Below are positions 1 through 8,448 of a DNA stretch of 37,015 bases, in pieces (position 1 is the stretch's first letter; each line of letters begins with the position of its first letter). The stretch is taken from contig CAZGDR010000016.1 of the NCBI GenBank assembly GCA_964524755.1, forward strand, positions 1 to 37,015, given 5' to 3'. The notes under the pieces were generated by a model. That model saw only the letters and a list, made by a program, of their open reading frames with translations. It was not told the origin of the DNA and did no database searches. Made by a program: the position numbers and the translations under genes. Source of the DNA: JAQVOO01 sp964524755 (lineage in GTDB: Bacteria; Spirochaetota; Spirochaetia; Sphaerochaetales; Sphaerochaetaceae).

Positions 1-313
1 ACCTTCCTTCGATCGAGACCGCCAGAGAAGTGATCGCCCGTATGATAGAGATCGATCTAGAGGCGACAAACCTTCCTTTGATCGAGACCGCCAGAGAAGT
101 GATCGCCCGTATGACCGTGATCGACCTAGAGGTGATAGACCTCCTTTTGATCGAGACCGTCAGCGGAGTGCTCGTCCTTATGATCGAGACCAAAAATCAA
201 GTAAGGGGAGTGGACCAAAACCCTATGGGTATGATCGTTTTAAAGCTACGAGATCACGTGGTGGTGAGCAGGAGAATGCTTTCCGTCGAGATGACGAGAA
301 GAAAGAAGATTAA
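1..313 (+). CDS. C-terminal tail of an Arg/Asp-rich repeat protein (5' end outside window)
   Basis: An open frame enters from the left edge (first full codon at base 2) and stops with TAA at 311-313. No start codon lies inside the window, so this is the 3' end of a longer gene. The visible 103 residues are low complexity: three copies of a 23-residue unit (PSFDRDRQRSDRPYDRDR plus a short RGD-type linker), then a basic tail ending in RRDDEKKED. Tails like this are known on DEAD-box RNA helicases and on rRNA pseudouridine synthases, where they bind RNA. The catalytic domain is not visible, so the parent family cannot be named. A strong hairpin terminator follows about 20 bases after the stop. 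The +1 frame is also open from base 30 to 329, but only because the repeat is periodic. Confidence 0.75.
   Translation, partial: PSFDRDRQRSDRPYDRDRSRGDKPSFDRDRQRSDRPYDRDRPRGDRPPFDRDRQRSARPYDRDQKSSKGSGPKPYGYDRFKATRSRGGEQENAFRRDDEKKED
2..208 (+). repeat. Three tandem 69-bp coding repeats
   Basis: Units begin at 2, 71 and 140 with an exact 69-bp period (23 codons). Units 1 and 2 are almost identical; unit 3 has diverged by several bases. The period is a multiple of three, so copy-number change keeps the reading frame. Copies may continue to the left of the window. Confidence 0.9.
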
Positions 314-333
314 AGTTTCTTTTTATTGAAAAT

Positions 334-365
334 ATGGCCCCTAGAATTAACATTCTGGAGGCCAT
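334..365. terminator. Bidirectional hairpin between convergent genes
   Basis: Arms 334-347 and 352-365 pair over 14 bp with one mismatch and one G-U around the loop TAAC. A T-rich run follows on each strand (TTAATTTTAT on plus, ATATTTTC on minus). It lies between the stop of the repeat protein and the stop of the amidohydrolase, so it can end both transcripts. Confidence 0.8.
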
Positions 366-384
366 TAATTTTATCTAGAAGAAA

Positions 385-1674
385 TTAGTCTTCTAACTCT
401 AAGCCAAGAAAACGAACAGGATTAGTTGAGACAAAACCGTTTACTTCTTCATCCGTGAAGGGACTTTCTTCGAAAATTCTCAGGTAATTAGTATAGGATT
501 CTACTTTTGCTAAATTCACTGCAAAATCTGAGCCAAACATCGAGCGATCGAGTATCGTTTGGGTTATTGCACTCTCTTCTTGGTCATGAATAAAGGAATG
601 CAGATCTTCATAGAAGTTCGGATCAGTACCACTGAACGAGAAATCGGCGTAGACATTTTCAAAACGTCCCATTAATTCAATAATTTGGGTGAACCAAGGA
701 TCATTGGTAAAAGATCTATCTAGAAGAACGTTGATTGGAGATTTTCCAATGGGGTTGTATTGACGACCATAGTGGGCGAAATCGACTTTTAGCTTGGGGT
801 AGTTTTCTAATACAGGAACCCATGCACTAGGGTCAGTATAGTGCTGGGCTAATTTTGCCGGTACTCCACGAAAGCCTTGGTCATCACAATGAGTTATGAT
901 TGGAACAGCATTGTCTTCACAAAAGCTATAAATAAATTTAATCTTCTCGAGCTTGTTTGTATCTTCAGGCCATGGGGCTGTTCCTAACGGGGGATAAAAT
1001 TTAATACCTCTAAAGCGCTTTTTAGGTTCATCATTAGGGGGGACCCAGTTAGGAGAATCGTCTTTGCGAACATACTGTGAAATTAACTCTTGTATGAAAT
1101 CTAAAGAATGGACTTCAGGATTAATGCCTAGAAAAGGGAAAAATTCCAGCATGCCGTTTGGTTGTGTCGACTGATACCATGCAATCCCCTCTAATGTATC
1201 TTTTACATATGAAAGAATTTTCTCCTGTTCTTTGCTGGAATAATATGATTTGCTATCTTCTTCATTAATAATACGAGAGAAGTCCATGACTAAGGGGATA
1301 AGTCCAAATCTGTCGTATTTCATAGATCTAAAATGGAAGGCTCCGTCGCGAATATAAGGTTCTGGTGGATACACAAGGTTAGCTGGTTTTTTACCCTTTA
1401 CCAATCCCTCTCTCTTTTTATAGGTCCCTGCTAGGTCTTCGCCTATAAGTGCAAAGATCTCACCAATCGGGAGTTCAAAGAGACTAAACATGTTTAACAG
1501 GGTTATGATTCCTTGCTGGCTTCTATTGGCAGCGGTGAGGAGGTACCCTGGTGATAGTGCACCACTGGTAACAAATTCAGTAATATTATCGGCGATAGAA
1601 TCTACAAACGAAATAAAGTTGGGATGTCTGAGATTCATAGCATGCATATGGGCGTCAAAAAAATATTTTGGCAT
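385..1674 (-). CDS. Amidohydrolase-superfamily metal-dependent hydrolase
   Basis: This 429-aa protein looks like a TIM-barrel metal hydrolase of the amidohydrolase superfamily. The start has the expected metal-binding HxH after strand 1 (DAHMHAM, residues 8-14). Later come a histidine after a core strand (ITHCDDQGF, about 260-270), a DFAHYGR segment, and an Asp in a GSDFA motif near residue 385, which would be the fifth metal/catalytic ligand. The substrate cannot be told. ATG 1674 is needed to keep the HxH motif. Upstream there is no Shine-Dalgarno, but a very good promoter ends 6 bases before the ATG, so the mRNA is predicted to be leaderless. That promoter lies inside the terminator hairpin of glnS, suggesting independent expression. 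Confidence 0.75.
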   Translation of the reverse strand: MPKYFFDAHMHAMNLRHPNFISFVDSIADNITEFVTSGALSPGYLLTAANRSQQGIITLLNMFSLFELPIGEIFALIGEDLAGTYKKREGLVKGKKPANLVYPPEPYIRDGAFHFRSMKYDRFGLIPLVMDFSRIINEEDSKSYYSSKEQEKILSYVKDTLEGIAWYQSTQPNGMLEFFPFLGINPEVHSLDFIQELISQYVRKDDSPNWVPPNDEPKKRFRGIKFYPPLGTAPWPEDTNKLEKIKFIYSFCEDNAVPIITHCDDQGFRGVPAKLAQHYTDPSAWVPVLENYPKLKVDFAHYGRQYNPIGKSPINVLLDRSFTNDPWFTQIIELMGRFENVYADFSFSGTDPNFYEDLHSFIHDQEESAITQTILDRSMFGSDFAVNLAKVESYTNYLRIFEESPFTDEEVNGFVSTNPVRFLGLELED

Positions 1675-1680
1675 GACCTA

Positions 1681-1708
1681 AGTATAGCAAAAAGCGGAAG
1701 GGCGTCAA
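1681..1708 (-). promoter_or_regulatory. Promoter placing +1 on the amidohydrolase ATG
   Basis: Minus strand: -35 TTGACG (1703-1708), 16-bp spacer, -10 TATACT (1681-1686), six bases, then ATG at 1674. The normal +1 distance falls on the A of the start codon. The -35 box sits in the loop of the glnS terminator hairpin and the spacer includes its descending arm and T-run. Confidence 0.75.
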
Positions 1709-1728
1709 TAAGATTCGATCTTCCGCTT
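1687..1728 (-). terminator. Terminator of glnS
   Basis: On the minus strand a 9-bp perfect stem (AAGCGGAAG at 1720-1728 with CTTCCGCTT at 1692-1700) and a 19-nt loop are followed by a T-run at 1689-1693. It begins 20 bases after the glnS stop codon. Confidence 0.7.
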
Positions 1729-1747
1729 CATAACTATCAGGAAAAAA

Positions 1748-3451
1748 TTATTTCTGTTTTTTTACTTTTTTACTCCAAGAATCTCTAAGAGAAACTGTAC
1801 GGTTGAAAACTGGATGGGAGGCTTGGTGCTCAACCGAGTCTGCCATAAAGTATCCCATCCTAATAAATTGCAAGTACTCACCCGGTTTTGCATCCTGTAG
1901 TGAGGGTTCCAATTTACAGTTATCAAGAGTAATCAGCGAATCGGGATTTACATCATCCATATAATCGCCTGTTGCTTGACCGGGGATTTCAGAAACAAAT
2001 AATTTATCGTACAGTCGAACTTCGGCTGTAATCGCATGGCTTGCACTTACCCAGTGACTGGTTCCTCTGACCCTTCTACGATCGGGAGTTGTTCCTCCTC
2101 GTGATTCTGGATCATAGGTGCAATGAACTTCAATAATCGTACCATCATCATCTTTTACAATGTCAGTACAGGTAATGTAGTAGGCATGTTTAAGCCGTAT
2201 TTCATTGCCCGGATATAATCTGTGATATCCTTTAACGGGGACTTCCATAAAATCCTCCCGTTCAATGAAAATTTCGCCAGAAAAGGGGATTTTACGGGTT
2301 CCAGCTTCAGGGTCTTCTGGATTATTATCGGCATCGAGCAATTCTGTTTTATCTTCAGGATAATTAGTAATTATCACCTTTAATGGATCTACTACGGCCA
2401 TAACTCGCTTGGCTCGTTTATTGAGGTCTTCTCGTGCACAGAACTCCAAGAGGTTGTAATCAACTAAGCTTTCAACCTTTGCAACACCAACCCGATCAAC
2501 AAAATCGCGTAGTGATTCAGGGCTATAACCTCGTCTGCGGATACCTGTGATAGTCGGCATTCTGGGGTCGTTCCATCCCGATACAATGCCTGATTGAACA
2601 AGATTTAATAGACGTCGTTTACTCATTAACATATAACTGATGTTCAGTCGGGCAAATTCATATTGACGTGGAGTATGATCAATGCCATCGATAGAGGTTG
2701 CCCAGTCATACGCTGGTCGATGATCTTCGAATTCTAAGGTACAGATTGAGTGTGTGATTCCTTCAATAGCATCACTGATCGGATGGGTGTAATCATACAT
2801 AGGATAAATACACCATTCATCACCCGTTCGGGGATGGTGGGCAAATTTAATCCGGTATAGAGCGGGGTCCCGCATATTAAGATTAGGACTGGCCATATCA
2901 AGTTTTGCACGAAGGACGTATGTTCCTTCAGCATGTTTCCCAGCTCGCATTTCTTTAAATAATCTAAGGTTTTCTTCAATCGGTCGATCTCGGTCAGGAC
3001 TGTTCTTGCCGGGAGTCGTCAACGTCCCCCGATATTCTTTAATCTGTTCTGCACTCAAAGAGTCGACATAAGCCTTGCCCTCTTGGATGAGGTTGATGGC
3101 GATATCATATAACTGACCATAATAATCACTGGCATGATAGAGATAATCACCCCAATCAAAACCTAACCATTTAATGTCATCTTGAATGGCCTCAATATAT
3201 TCAATCTCTTCTTTTTCTGGGTTAGTATCGTCTAACCGTAAATGACAACGTCCACCATACTTATCGGCTAAACCAAAATTAATGCAGATAGATTTAATGT
3301 GTCCGATATGGAGATATCCATTTGGTTCAGGAGGAAATCGGGTAATAATCTGATTATTGGGAACTCGTCCATTAGCTAGGTCATCTTCGATAATTCGTTC
3401 GAGAAAATTTAAGCTACGCTCTTCTTTTTTCTCAAGGTCTTTTTTCTCCAT
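1748..3451 (-). CDS. glnS: Glutaminyl-tRNA synthetase
   Basis: This 567-aa cytoplasmic enzyme charges tRNA-Gln with glutamine. It is a class I synthetase: PPEPNGYLHIGH at about 40-51 is the HIGH signature, and LMSKRRL at about 277-283 is the KMSKS loop. The sequence DDTNPEKEEIEYIEAIQDDIKWLG, given in parts, follows the GlnRS pattern for the catalytic fold (LRLDDTNP then EEIEYIE). The C-terminal half is the beta-barrel anticodon-binding region. Length matches bacterial GlnRS (about 550-570). Presence of GlnRS means direct charging rather than reliance only on the amidotransferase route. The start is supported by an upstream AAGGA and a promoter at 3498-3526, giving a leader of about 40 nt. It is monocistronic, with its own terminator. 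Confidence 0.95.
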   Translation of the reverse strand: MEKKDLEKKEERSLNFLERIIEDDLANGRVPNNQIITRFPPEPNGYLHIGHIKSICINFGLADKYGGRCHLRLDDTNPEKEEIEYIEAIQDDIKWLGFDWGDYLYHASDYYGQLYDIAINLIQEGKAYVDSLSAEQIKEYRGTLTTPGKNSPDRDRPIEENLRLFKEMRAGKHAEGTYVLRAKLDMASPNLNMRDPALYRIKFAHHPRTGDEWCIYPMYDYTHPISDAIEGITHSICTLEFEDHRPAYDWATSIDGIDHTPRQYEFARLNISYMLMSKRRLLNLVQSGIVSGWNDPRMPTITGIRRRGYSPESLRDFVDRVGVAKVESLVDYNLLEFCAREDLNKRAKRVMAVVDPLKVIITNYPEDKTELLDADNNPEDPEAGTRKIPFSGEIFIEREDFMEVPVKGYHRLYPGNEIRLKHAYYITCTDIVKDDDGTIIEVHCTYDPESRGGTTPDRRRVRGTSHWVSASHAITAEVRLYDKLFVSEIPGQATGDYMDDVNPDSLITLDNCKLEPSLQDAKPGEYLQFIRMGYFMADSVEHQASHPVFNRTVSLRDSWSKKVKKQK

Positions 3452-3497
3452 AAATCATTCCTTTGCCCCTTCCAAAGGAGGCTTGTGTGATTGCAAG

Positions 3498-3526
3498 ATT
3501 CTATCATAGAGCTCTCTTTTAAGCAA
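3498..3526 (-). promoter_or_regulatory. glnS promoter
   Basis: Minus strand: -35 TTGCTT (3521-3526), 17-bp spacer, -10 TAGAAT (3498-3503). Predicted start is near 3491, giving about 40 nt of leader before the glnS ATG. Confidence 0.6.
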
Positions 3527-3591
3527 AGGGAGAGCAAGGAGCTCACGTTTTACTCTAAGATTGTTCCATAATGTAAAAAACCTCTTCACGG

Positions 3592-3620
3592 GTGACAAGA
3601 ATTAAATGAAAAGTTATGAT
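3592..3620 (+). promoter_or_regulatory. Near-leaderless promoter of the MATE gene
   Basis: -35 GTGACA (3592-3597), 17-bp spacer, -10 TATGAT (3615-3620). Predicted +1 is 3627, two bases before ATG 3629. No Shine-Dalgarno precedes the ATG. Confidence 0.6.
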
Positions 3621-3628
3621 GGTTAGAT

Positions 3629-5032
3629 ATGAAACCACTTGAGGGCCCCTCTTTAACGTCTCAGCTAATGAAGATTTCATTACCAATTATGGCATCAAAC
3701 TTATTGCAGACCATGTACAATATGGTAGATGCTTATTTTCTTGGTAAATTAGGTAAAGAGGCGATAAGTGCTCCCTCAATAACTATGAATATCAGCAATT
3801 TTATAATTGTCTTTGGAGCTGCATTTGCAGTGGCTGGAACTACAATGGTAAGTCAAGCTTACGGCGCAAATCAAGACAATAAGAAACGATTAGATTTTCT
3901 GGCATCACAAGTATTTTTAGTAAACATAATGATGTCAGTGATTGTAATGCTAACTGGGATTTTTCTGGCAAATCCATTACTTACTCTTATGCGTGTACCC
4001 GACGGCATTACCTATGACTATACATTCCAGTACATGACGATTACGTTCTTAACTATGCCCTTTTTATTTGGGGACCTCATATTACGCGGTACATTACAAG
4101 GAATAGGGGATACTGTAACGCCCTTATTTGTACAAGGAGCCTCTGTCTTATTGAATGTAATTCTTGACCCCATACTCATCTTTGGGTTAGGCCCGATTCC
4201 AGCTATGGAAGTAGCAGGAGCTGCTTGGGCAACATTCATAGCGCGAATGATCAGCTGTAGTATCTCTATGTTTATTTTGTTTGGTGGGTATAAGGGGATA
4301 CGTGTCAGACTCTCGCTCATGCGCCCTCATTGGCCTACGTTAAAATTGATGACTAGGATTGGATTACCAGCATCACTCGGACAGTCGTTGTCTTCACTTG
4401 GATTTGCAGTGATTCAGGGTGTAGTTAACTCTTTTGGACCAGCTGTCATTGCTGCTGTCGGAGTAGGTAGTCGCGTACAATCAATTTTTAATATGCCTGC
4501 TCGAGGTATTAGTCAGGGAGTCGCCATCTTAGTTGGAAAAAAACTGGGGGAGGAAGATAGCGAAGGCGCTGAATCTGTGGCTAAAAGAGGGATTTTAATC
4601 ATCGGTATTTTCATAACCCTAGGTATGGGAATGGTTTTTATCTTCGGCAAGTATGTCATTATTTTTTTTGTTAATGATGCTGAGGTCGTTAAGTATGGGG
4701 TGGAGATGTTTAGATACACCACTATCTCTGTTGTGTTTTTTGCTATTTATAATGTAGCCTTGGGAGCTTTTCAAGGTGGCGGAATGACTCGGCCTATAAT
4801 GGTCTTAAATATTGTACGACTTTGGATTATTCGTGTTCCTTTAACCTACATTCTTCCGTTTCTTTTAGGTTTTGGAACGCAAGGTATTTGGATAAGTATG
4901 CTCACCAGTAACGTACTGGTGACAATCTGGGCGTTGTATTTGTTTAAGAAAGGATCGTGGAAAGTGACGTTGGATCTAGGCCAAGGGGTACCAACACATA
5001 CCGTTCGCATACCTTTAAAGTCAAACGAATAA
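3629..5032 (+). CDS. MATE-family efflux transporter
   Basis: This 467-aa inner-membrane protein has about 12 hydrophobic helices in two similar halves, as in multidrug and toxic compound extrusion (MATE) antiporters that export cations or drugs using Na+ or H+ gradients. Typical features are the N-terminal segment LMKISLPIMASNLLQTMYN followed by MVDAYFLGKLG, and in the second half IGLPASLGQSLSSLG followed by a variant of the VGVGSRVQSIFNMPARGI motif. Length is typical for the family. The substrate is unknown. It is divergent from glnS and monocistronic. The start has no Shine-Dalgarno, and its -10 box lies 9 bases before the ATG, so the leader is predicted to be only 2 nt. Confidence 0.9.
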   Translation: MKPLEGPSLTSQLMKISLPIMASNLLQTMYNMVDAYFLGKLGKEAISAPSITMNISNFIIVFGAAFAVAGTTMVSQAYGANQDNKKRLDFLASQVFLVNIMMSVIVMLTGIFLANPLLTLMRVPDGITYDYTFQYMTITFLTMPFLFGDLILRGTLQGIGDTVTPLFVQGASVLLNVILDPILIFGLGPIPAMEVAGAAWATFIARMISCSISMFILFGGYKGIRVRLSLMRPHWPTLKLMTRIGLPASLGQSLSSLGFAVIQGVVNSFGPAVIAAVGVGSRVQSIFNMPARGISQGVAILVGKKLGEEDSEGAESVAKRGILIIGIFITLGMGMVFIFGKYVIIFFVNDAEVVKYGVEMFRYTTISVVFFAIYNVALGAFQGGGMTRPIMVLNIVRLWIIRVPLTYILPFLLGFGTQGIWISMLTSNVLVTIWALYLFKKGSWKVTLDLGQGVPTHTVRIPLKSNE

Positions 5033-5092
5033 TATAGTAATTATTTTTGCCACACGGAAAGAGGTGTTTCAGAGTCACTGACCTTATATATG

Positions 5093-5121
5093 TGTACACT
5101 GTGATAAAAAGTAGGTACAAT
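5093..5121 (+). promoter_or_regulatory. Possible htrA-uvrB promoter
   Basis: -35 TGTACA (5093-5098, weak), 17-bp spacer, -10 TACAAT (5116-5121). A short palindrome GTGTACAC overlaps the -35. No other candidate in 5033-5154 is better, and no terminator for the MATE gene is obvious there. Confidence 0.4.
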
Positions 5122-5154
5122 TAAGAAGCTCAATAGTGTGTATGGAGGAGTAAT

Positions 5155-6450
5155 TTGGAAAATGGGAAACGACGATCAAAACACCCTGTCTGGAGAGTCA
5201 TACGAACTCTCATCATAGGTGTGGTCGTAGTGCTTCTTGCTATTGTTATTATAGTCTGGACCCGTTCGCTCCAAAAGAAAGACTATGTAGAGCGCCAAAG
5301 AGAAGTGTTGAGCGAAGTTCTTGATAGGGAAGGTGAACTGGGGCTACTTGAATTAGCTGGTGTTACCGTAAATGATATTTTTTATGGAGATCAAGGCGTC
5401 TCTGTATTCCTTGGTGATATGAGTGCTTACAGTTACAGCGCGGATGAGATGCGTAATATTGCAATTTATGAATTAGCCAATAAAAGTGTAGTCCATATCA
5501 CCACCGTCTCTTTAGGCTTAAACACCTTCTTAGAGGTGATGCCGGTCCAAGGAACTGGATCGGGAATCATTATTAGCCAAGATGGGTACATTTTGACTAA
5601 TGCCCACGTAGTAAAAAATGCCACAAAACTCACCATAAGTCTCCACGATGGTACTACGCATGAAGCTACTTTAATCGGCAAAGATATAGAAAATGATCTA
5701 GCTGTACTGAAAGCTCAGTTACCCCAAGGAGTCATTTTAGATCCTATTATTTTTGGTACAGCCTCTACCTTAAAAGTTGGACAAAAGGTAGTAGCGATCG
5801 GCAATCCTTTTGGCTATGACCGGACAATGACTATCGGTACTGTCTCAGGACTTGGTCGTCCGGTCCGAACAGATTCGAATACAGTTATTAATGGCATGAT
5901 TCAAACTGATGCGGCCATTAACCCAGGCAACTCAGGCGGTCCTTTACTAAACAGTAGAGGGGAAATGGTAGGGATTTGTACTACCATCCACTCAACAACA
6001 GGCGGTTCCCAAGGGATTGGATTTGCCATTCCCGTAGATACAGCCATGTCGGTAATTCCAGATTTGATTCAATACGGTAAAGTGTTACGAGGGTGGCTAG
6101 ATGCGACCATGGTGCAACTTGATCCTAGTATAGTGAAGTATGCTAACTTACCGGTGTCAAATGGCTTGTTGGTGTCACAGACTCGCTCAGGAGGGAAGGC
6201 AGAGAAGGGAGGCTTGCGTGGAGGGACTCAGAGGGTTCAATATGGCTCATCTATAATTTTTCTAGGAGGAGATGTTATCGTTGAGGTCAACGGAGAGCCT
6301 GTTTCTGAGTATGCCGATTTGTATGGAGCCCTCGTAGACACACACCCAGGAGAGACTGTAAAAGTCGTGGTCATCCGTAAGGATGAGCGCATTTCCCTAT
6401 CGATTGAATTGATCACGCGTCCGGAGGGGGTAGAATGGACAGTCCTCTAA
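5155..6450 (+). CDS. HtrA/DegP-type serine protease, membrane anchored, one PDZ domain
   Basis: This 431-aa envelope protease belongs to family S1C. A basic N-terminus and one hydrophobic segment (about 13-36) should anchor it in the inner membrane with the protease domain in the periplasm. The triad is visible: His151 in TNAHVV, Asp181 in ENDLAVL and Ser260 in GNSGGPL. A single C-terminal PDZ domain (about 330-420) carries GLRGG and VIVEVNGEPV. Such DegS/HtrA proteins degrade or sense misfolded envelope proteins. The start is TTG 5155, chosen because GGAGGAG sits 4 bases upstream and no in-frame ATG fits better. The 3' end overlaps uvrB by 16 bases, so the two are co-transcribed. Confidence 0.9.
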   Translation: MENGKRRSKHPVWRVIRTLIIGVVVVLLAIVIIVWTRSLQKKDYVERQREVLSEVLDREGELGLLELAGVTVNDIFYGDQGVSVFLGDMSAYSYSADEMRNIAIYELANKSVVHITTVSLGLNTFLEVMPVQGTGSGIIISQDGYILTNAHVVKNATKLTISLHDGTTHEATLIGKDIENDLAVLKAQLPQGVILDPIIFGTASTLKVGQKVVAIGNPFGYDRTMTIGTVSGLGRPVRTDSNTVINGMIQTDAAINPGNSGGPLLNSRGEMVGICTTIHSTTGGSQGIGFAIPVDTAMSVIPDLIQYGKVLRGWLDATMVQLDPSIVKYANLPVSNGLLVSQTRSGGKAEKGGLRGGTQRVQYGSSIIFLGGDVIVEVNGEPVSEYADLYGALVDTHPGETVKVVVIRKDERISLSIELITRPEGVEWTVL

Positions 6451-8444
6451 GCCCTCACCAATTTGAAGTTGTAGCCGATTATAGTCCTGCCGGAGATCAA
6501 CATGAAGCAATTGAATTACTCTCAGCTGGTGTGGAGTCGGGTTTCGAACGCCAGACCCTTAAGGGGGTAACTGGTTCGGGCAAAACATTTACTATGGCTA
6601 AAATAATAGAAAAAGTGCAAAGGCCGACCTTGGTGCTTAGCCATAACAAAACACTAGCAGCTCAATTATTTCGTGAGTTTAAATCTTTCTTTCCCAATAA
6701 CGCAGTAGGATATTTTGTTTCAACCTACGATTATTACCAACCCGAAGCCTATGTTCCCGGCAAAGATCTCTATATTGAAAAAGATGCTGCAATTAACGAT
6801 GAGATTGATCGCTTACGCCTCTATGCCTCGTTTGCATTAATGGAACGCCGTGATGTCATTATTGTAGCATCGGTCAGCTGTATTTTTGGTTTAGGTAATC
6901 CGACCTCATTACGTGATATGGTCAAAGATTTCGAAGTAGGACAACGTTTTGATCATAAAACTGACTTAGAACATATGGTGCGGATGCAATATGAACGTAA
7001 CGATATGATACTACAGCGGGGAGCATTTCGTGTCCGAGGAGATGTAATTGAAATATGCCCATCCTATCTCGAAACAGCGATGAGAATCAGGATTAACTGG
7101 GATGAGATTGCCCGTCTAGAGTGGTTTGATCCAGTTTCTGGCAATGTTATCGAGACAGTTCCCTCATTTACTCTCTACCCGGCCAAGCAGTTTGTCTTAC
7201 CTCCTGAACAAATACAAGCGGCTATTGGACGAATTCGACAGGAGTTGGATGAACAATACACCTATTTTGTGAATAATGGGAAACTTCTCGAAGCAGAAAG
7301 AATTAAAACTCGCGTTGAATACGACTTGGAAATGCTCCAAGAACTAGGATATTGTTCAGGAATTGAAAACTATTCTCGTCCATTAGGAAATCGTGAAGAG
7401 GGCGAAGCTCCACCGGTTCTCCTGAACTACTTCCCTAAAGGATTTCTTACTTTTATAGATGAATCACACGTTACTTTACCTCAAATCGGAGCCATGTACG
7501 AAGGCGACCGGAGCCGGAAATTAAATCTAGTTAACTATGGGTTTCGCTTGCCATCAGCTTTAGACAACCGTCCCTTAAAATATGATGAGTTCGATAAAAC
7601 ATGTGAGCAGCGTATCTATGTTTCTGCAACACCGAGTGATCGAGAGATACAGGAATCTTCGCAGGTAGTTGAACAACTAATCAGACCAACAGGATTGCTT
7701 GATCCCACTATTGAAGTTCGTCCGACTGAAGGGCAGATGGAAGACCTCTATGGTGAAATCAATAGAACTATTGCCAACAAAGAGCGAGTCTTGGTTACCA
7801 CATTAACTAAGCGTATGGCAGAAGATTTAACCGACTATTTAGTAAATCTTGGCCTCAAAGTCCGTTATCTACACTCTGAAATAGAAACCATTGAACGGGT
7901 AGAGTTGTTACGCGACTTGCGATTAGGAACTTATGATGTTCTGGTAGGAATTAACCTCTTACGTGAAGGCTTAGATTTACCTGAAGTTTCTTTAATAGCC
8001 ATTCTTGATGCTGATAAAATAGGGTTTTTACGTTCGGCCACCGCCCTCATCCAAACCATAGGACGTGCTGCTCGTAACATCGATGGTCGGGTTATTATGT
8101 ATGCTGACCGACATAGCCACGCTATGGAAGAGGCTATAAATGAAACAAATCGGAGACGTGAAGTACAACAGCAGTACAATGAAGAGCATGGTATAACCCC
8201 TAAGAGTATTATTAAAGCTATCCAGGATATGATTTCCCGTGAGAAAATAGATAAACGAGAGATCCAAAAGGGTGACATTACCGTCTTAAAGAGTAATTAT
8301 AATTTGTTGATAGCCAAAGATAGGAAACAATACATTAGGGATCTAGAACGTGAAATGCTTGAAAGGGCTAAGAACCTTGAATTTGAACAAGCTGCAATCT
8401 TACGCGATGAGATCGATGCCATAAAAAATATGGAAATTAGCTAA
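6435..8444 (+). CDS. uvrB: Excinuclease ABC subunit B
   Basis: This 669-aa cytoplasmic subunit of nucleotide excision repair loads onto damaged DNA from UvrA and positions UvrC. Walker A GVTGSGKT lies at about 44-51. The beta-hairpin region that inserts between strands has the characteristic YDYYQPEAYVPGKDLYIEKD (about 97-116). Helicase motifs follow, including a DESH box, YVSATP and QTIGRAARN. The C-terminal UVR domain (about 630-665, containing EFEQAAILRDEI) binds UvrC. Length is standard. ATG 6435 lies inside the end of htrA with GGAGGGGG just upstream. Pairing of uvrB with an envelope protease in one operon is unusual. The stop is only 4 bases from the convergent caspase gene, leaving no room for a separate terminator. 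Confidence 0.97.
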   Translation: MDSPLSPHQFEVVADYSPAGDQHEAIELLSAGVESGFERQTLKGVTGSGKTFTMAKIIEKVQRPTLVLSHNKTLAAQLFREFKSFFPNNAVGYFVSTYDYYQPEAYVPGKDLYIEKDAAINDEIDRLRLYASFALMERRDVIIVASVSCIFGLGNPTSLRDMVKDFEVGQRFDHKTDLEHMVRMQYERNDMILQRGAFRVRGDVIEICPSYLETAMRIRINWDEIARLEWFDPVSGNVIETVPSFTLYPAKQFVLPPEQIQAAIGRIRQELDEQYTYFVNNGKLLEAERIKTRVEYDLEMLQELGYCSGIENYSRPLGNREEGEAPPVLLNYFPKGFLTFIDESHVTLPQIGAMYEGDRSRKLNLVNYGFRLPSALDNRPLKYDEFDKTCEQRIYVSATPSDREIQESSQVVEQLIRPTGLLDPTIEVRPTEGQMEDLYGEINRTIANKERVLVTTLTKRMAEDLTDYLVNLGLKVRYLHSEIETIERVELLRDLRLGTYDVLVGINLLREGLDLPEVSLIAILDADKIGFLRSATALIQTIGRAARNIDGRVIMYADRHSHAMEEAINETNRRREVQQQYNEEHGITPKSIIKAIQDMISREKIDKREIQKGDITVLKSNYNLLIAKDRKQYIRDLEREMLERAKNLEFEQAAILRDEIDAIKNMEIS

Positions 8445-8448
8445 AGCC

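Noticed and set aside
1..208. CRISPR-like periodic repeats
   Set aside because: The units are contiguous without unique spacers and translate into a periodic protein.
30..329. 99-aa open frame starting at base 30
   Set aside because: Out-of-frame shadow of the repeat region. The frame from base 2 gives the coherent RD-rich protein and a stop just before the terminator.
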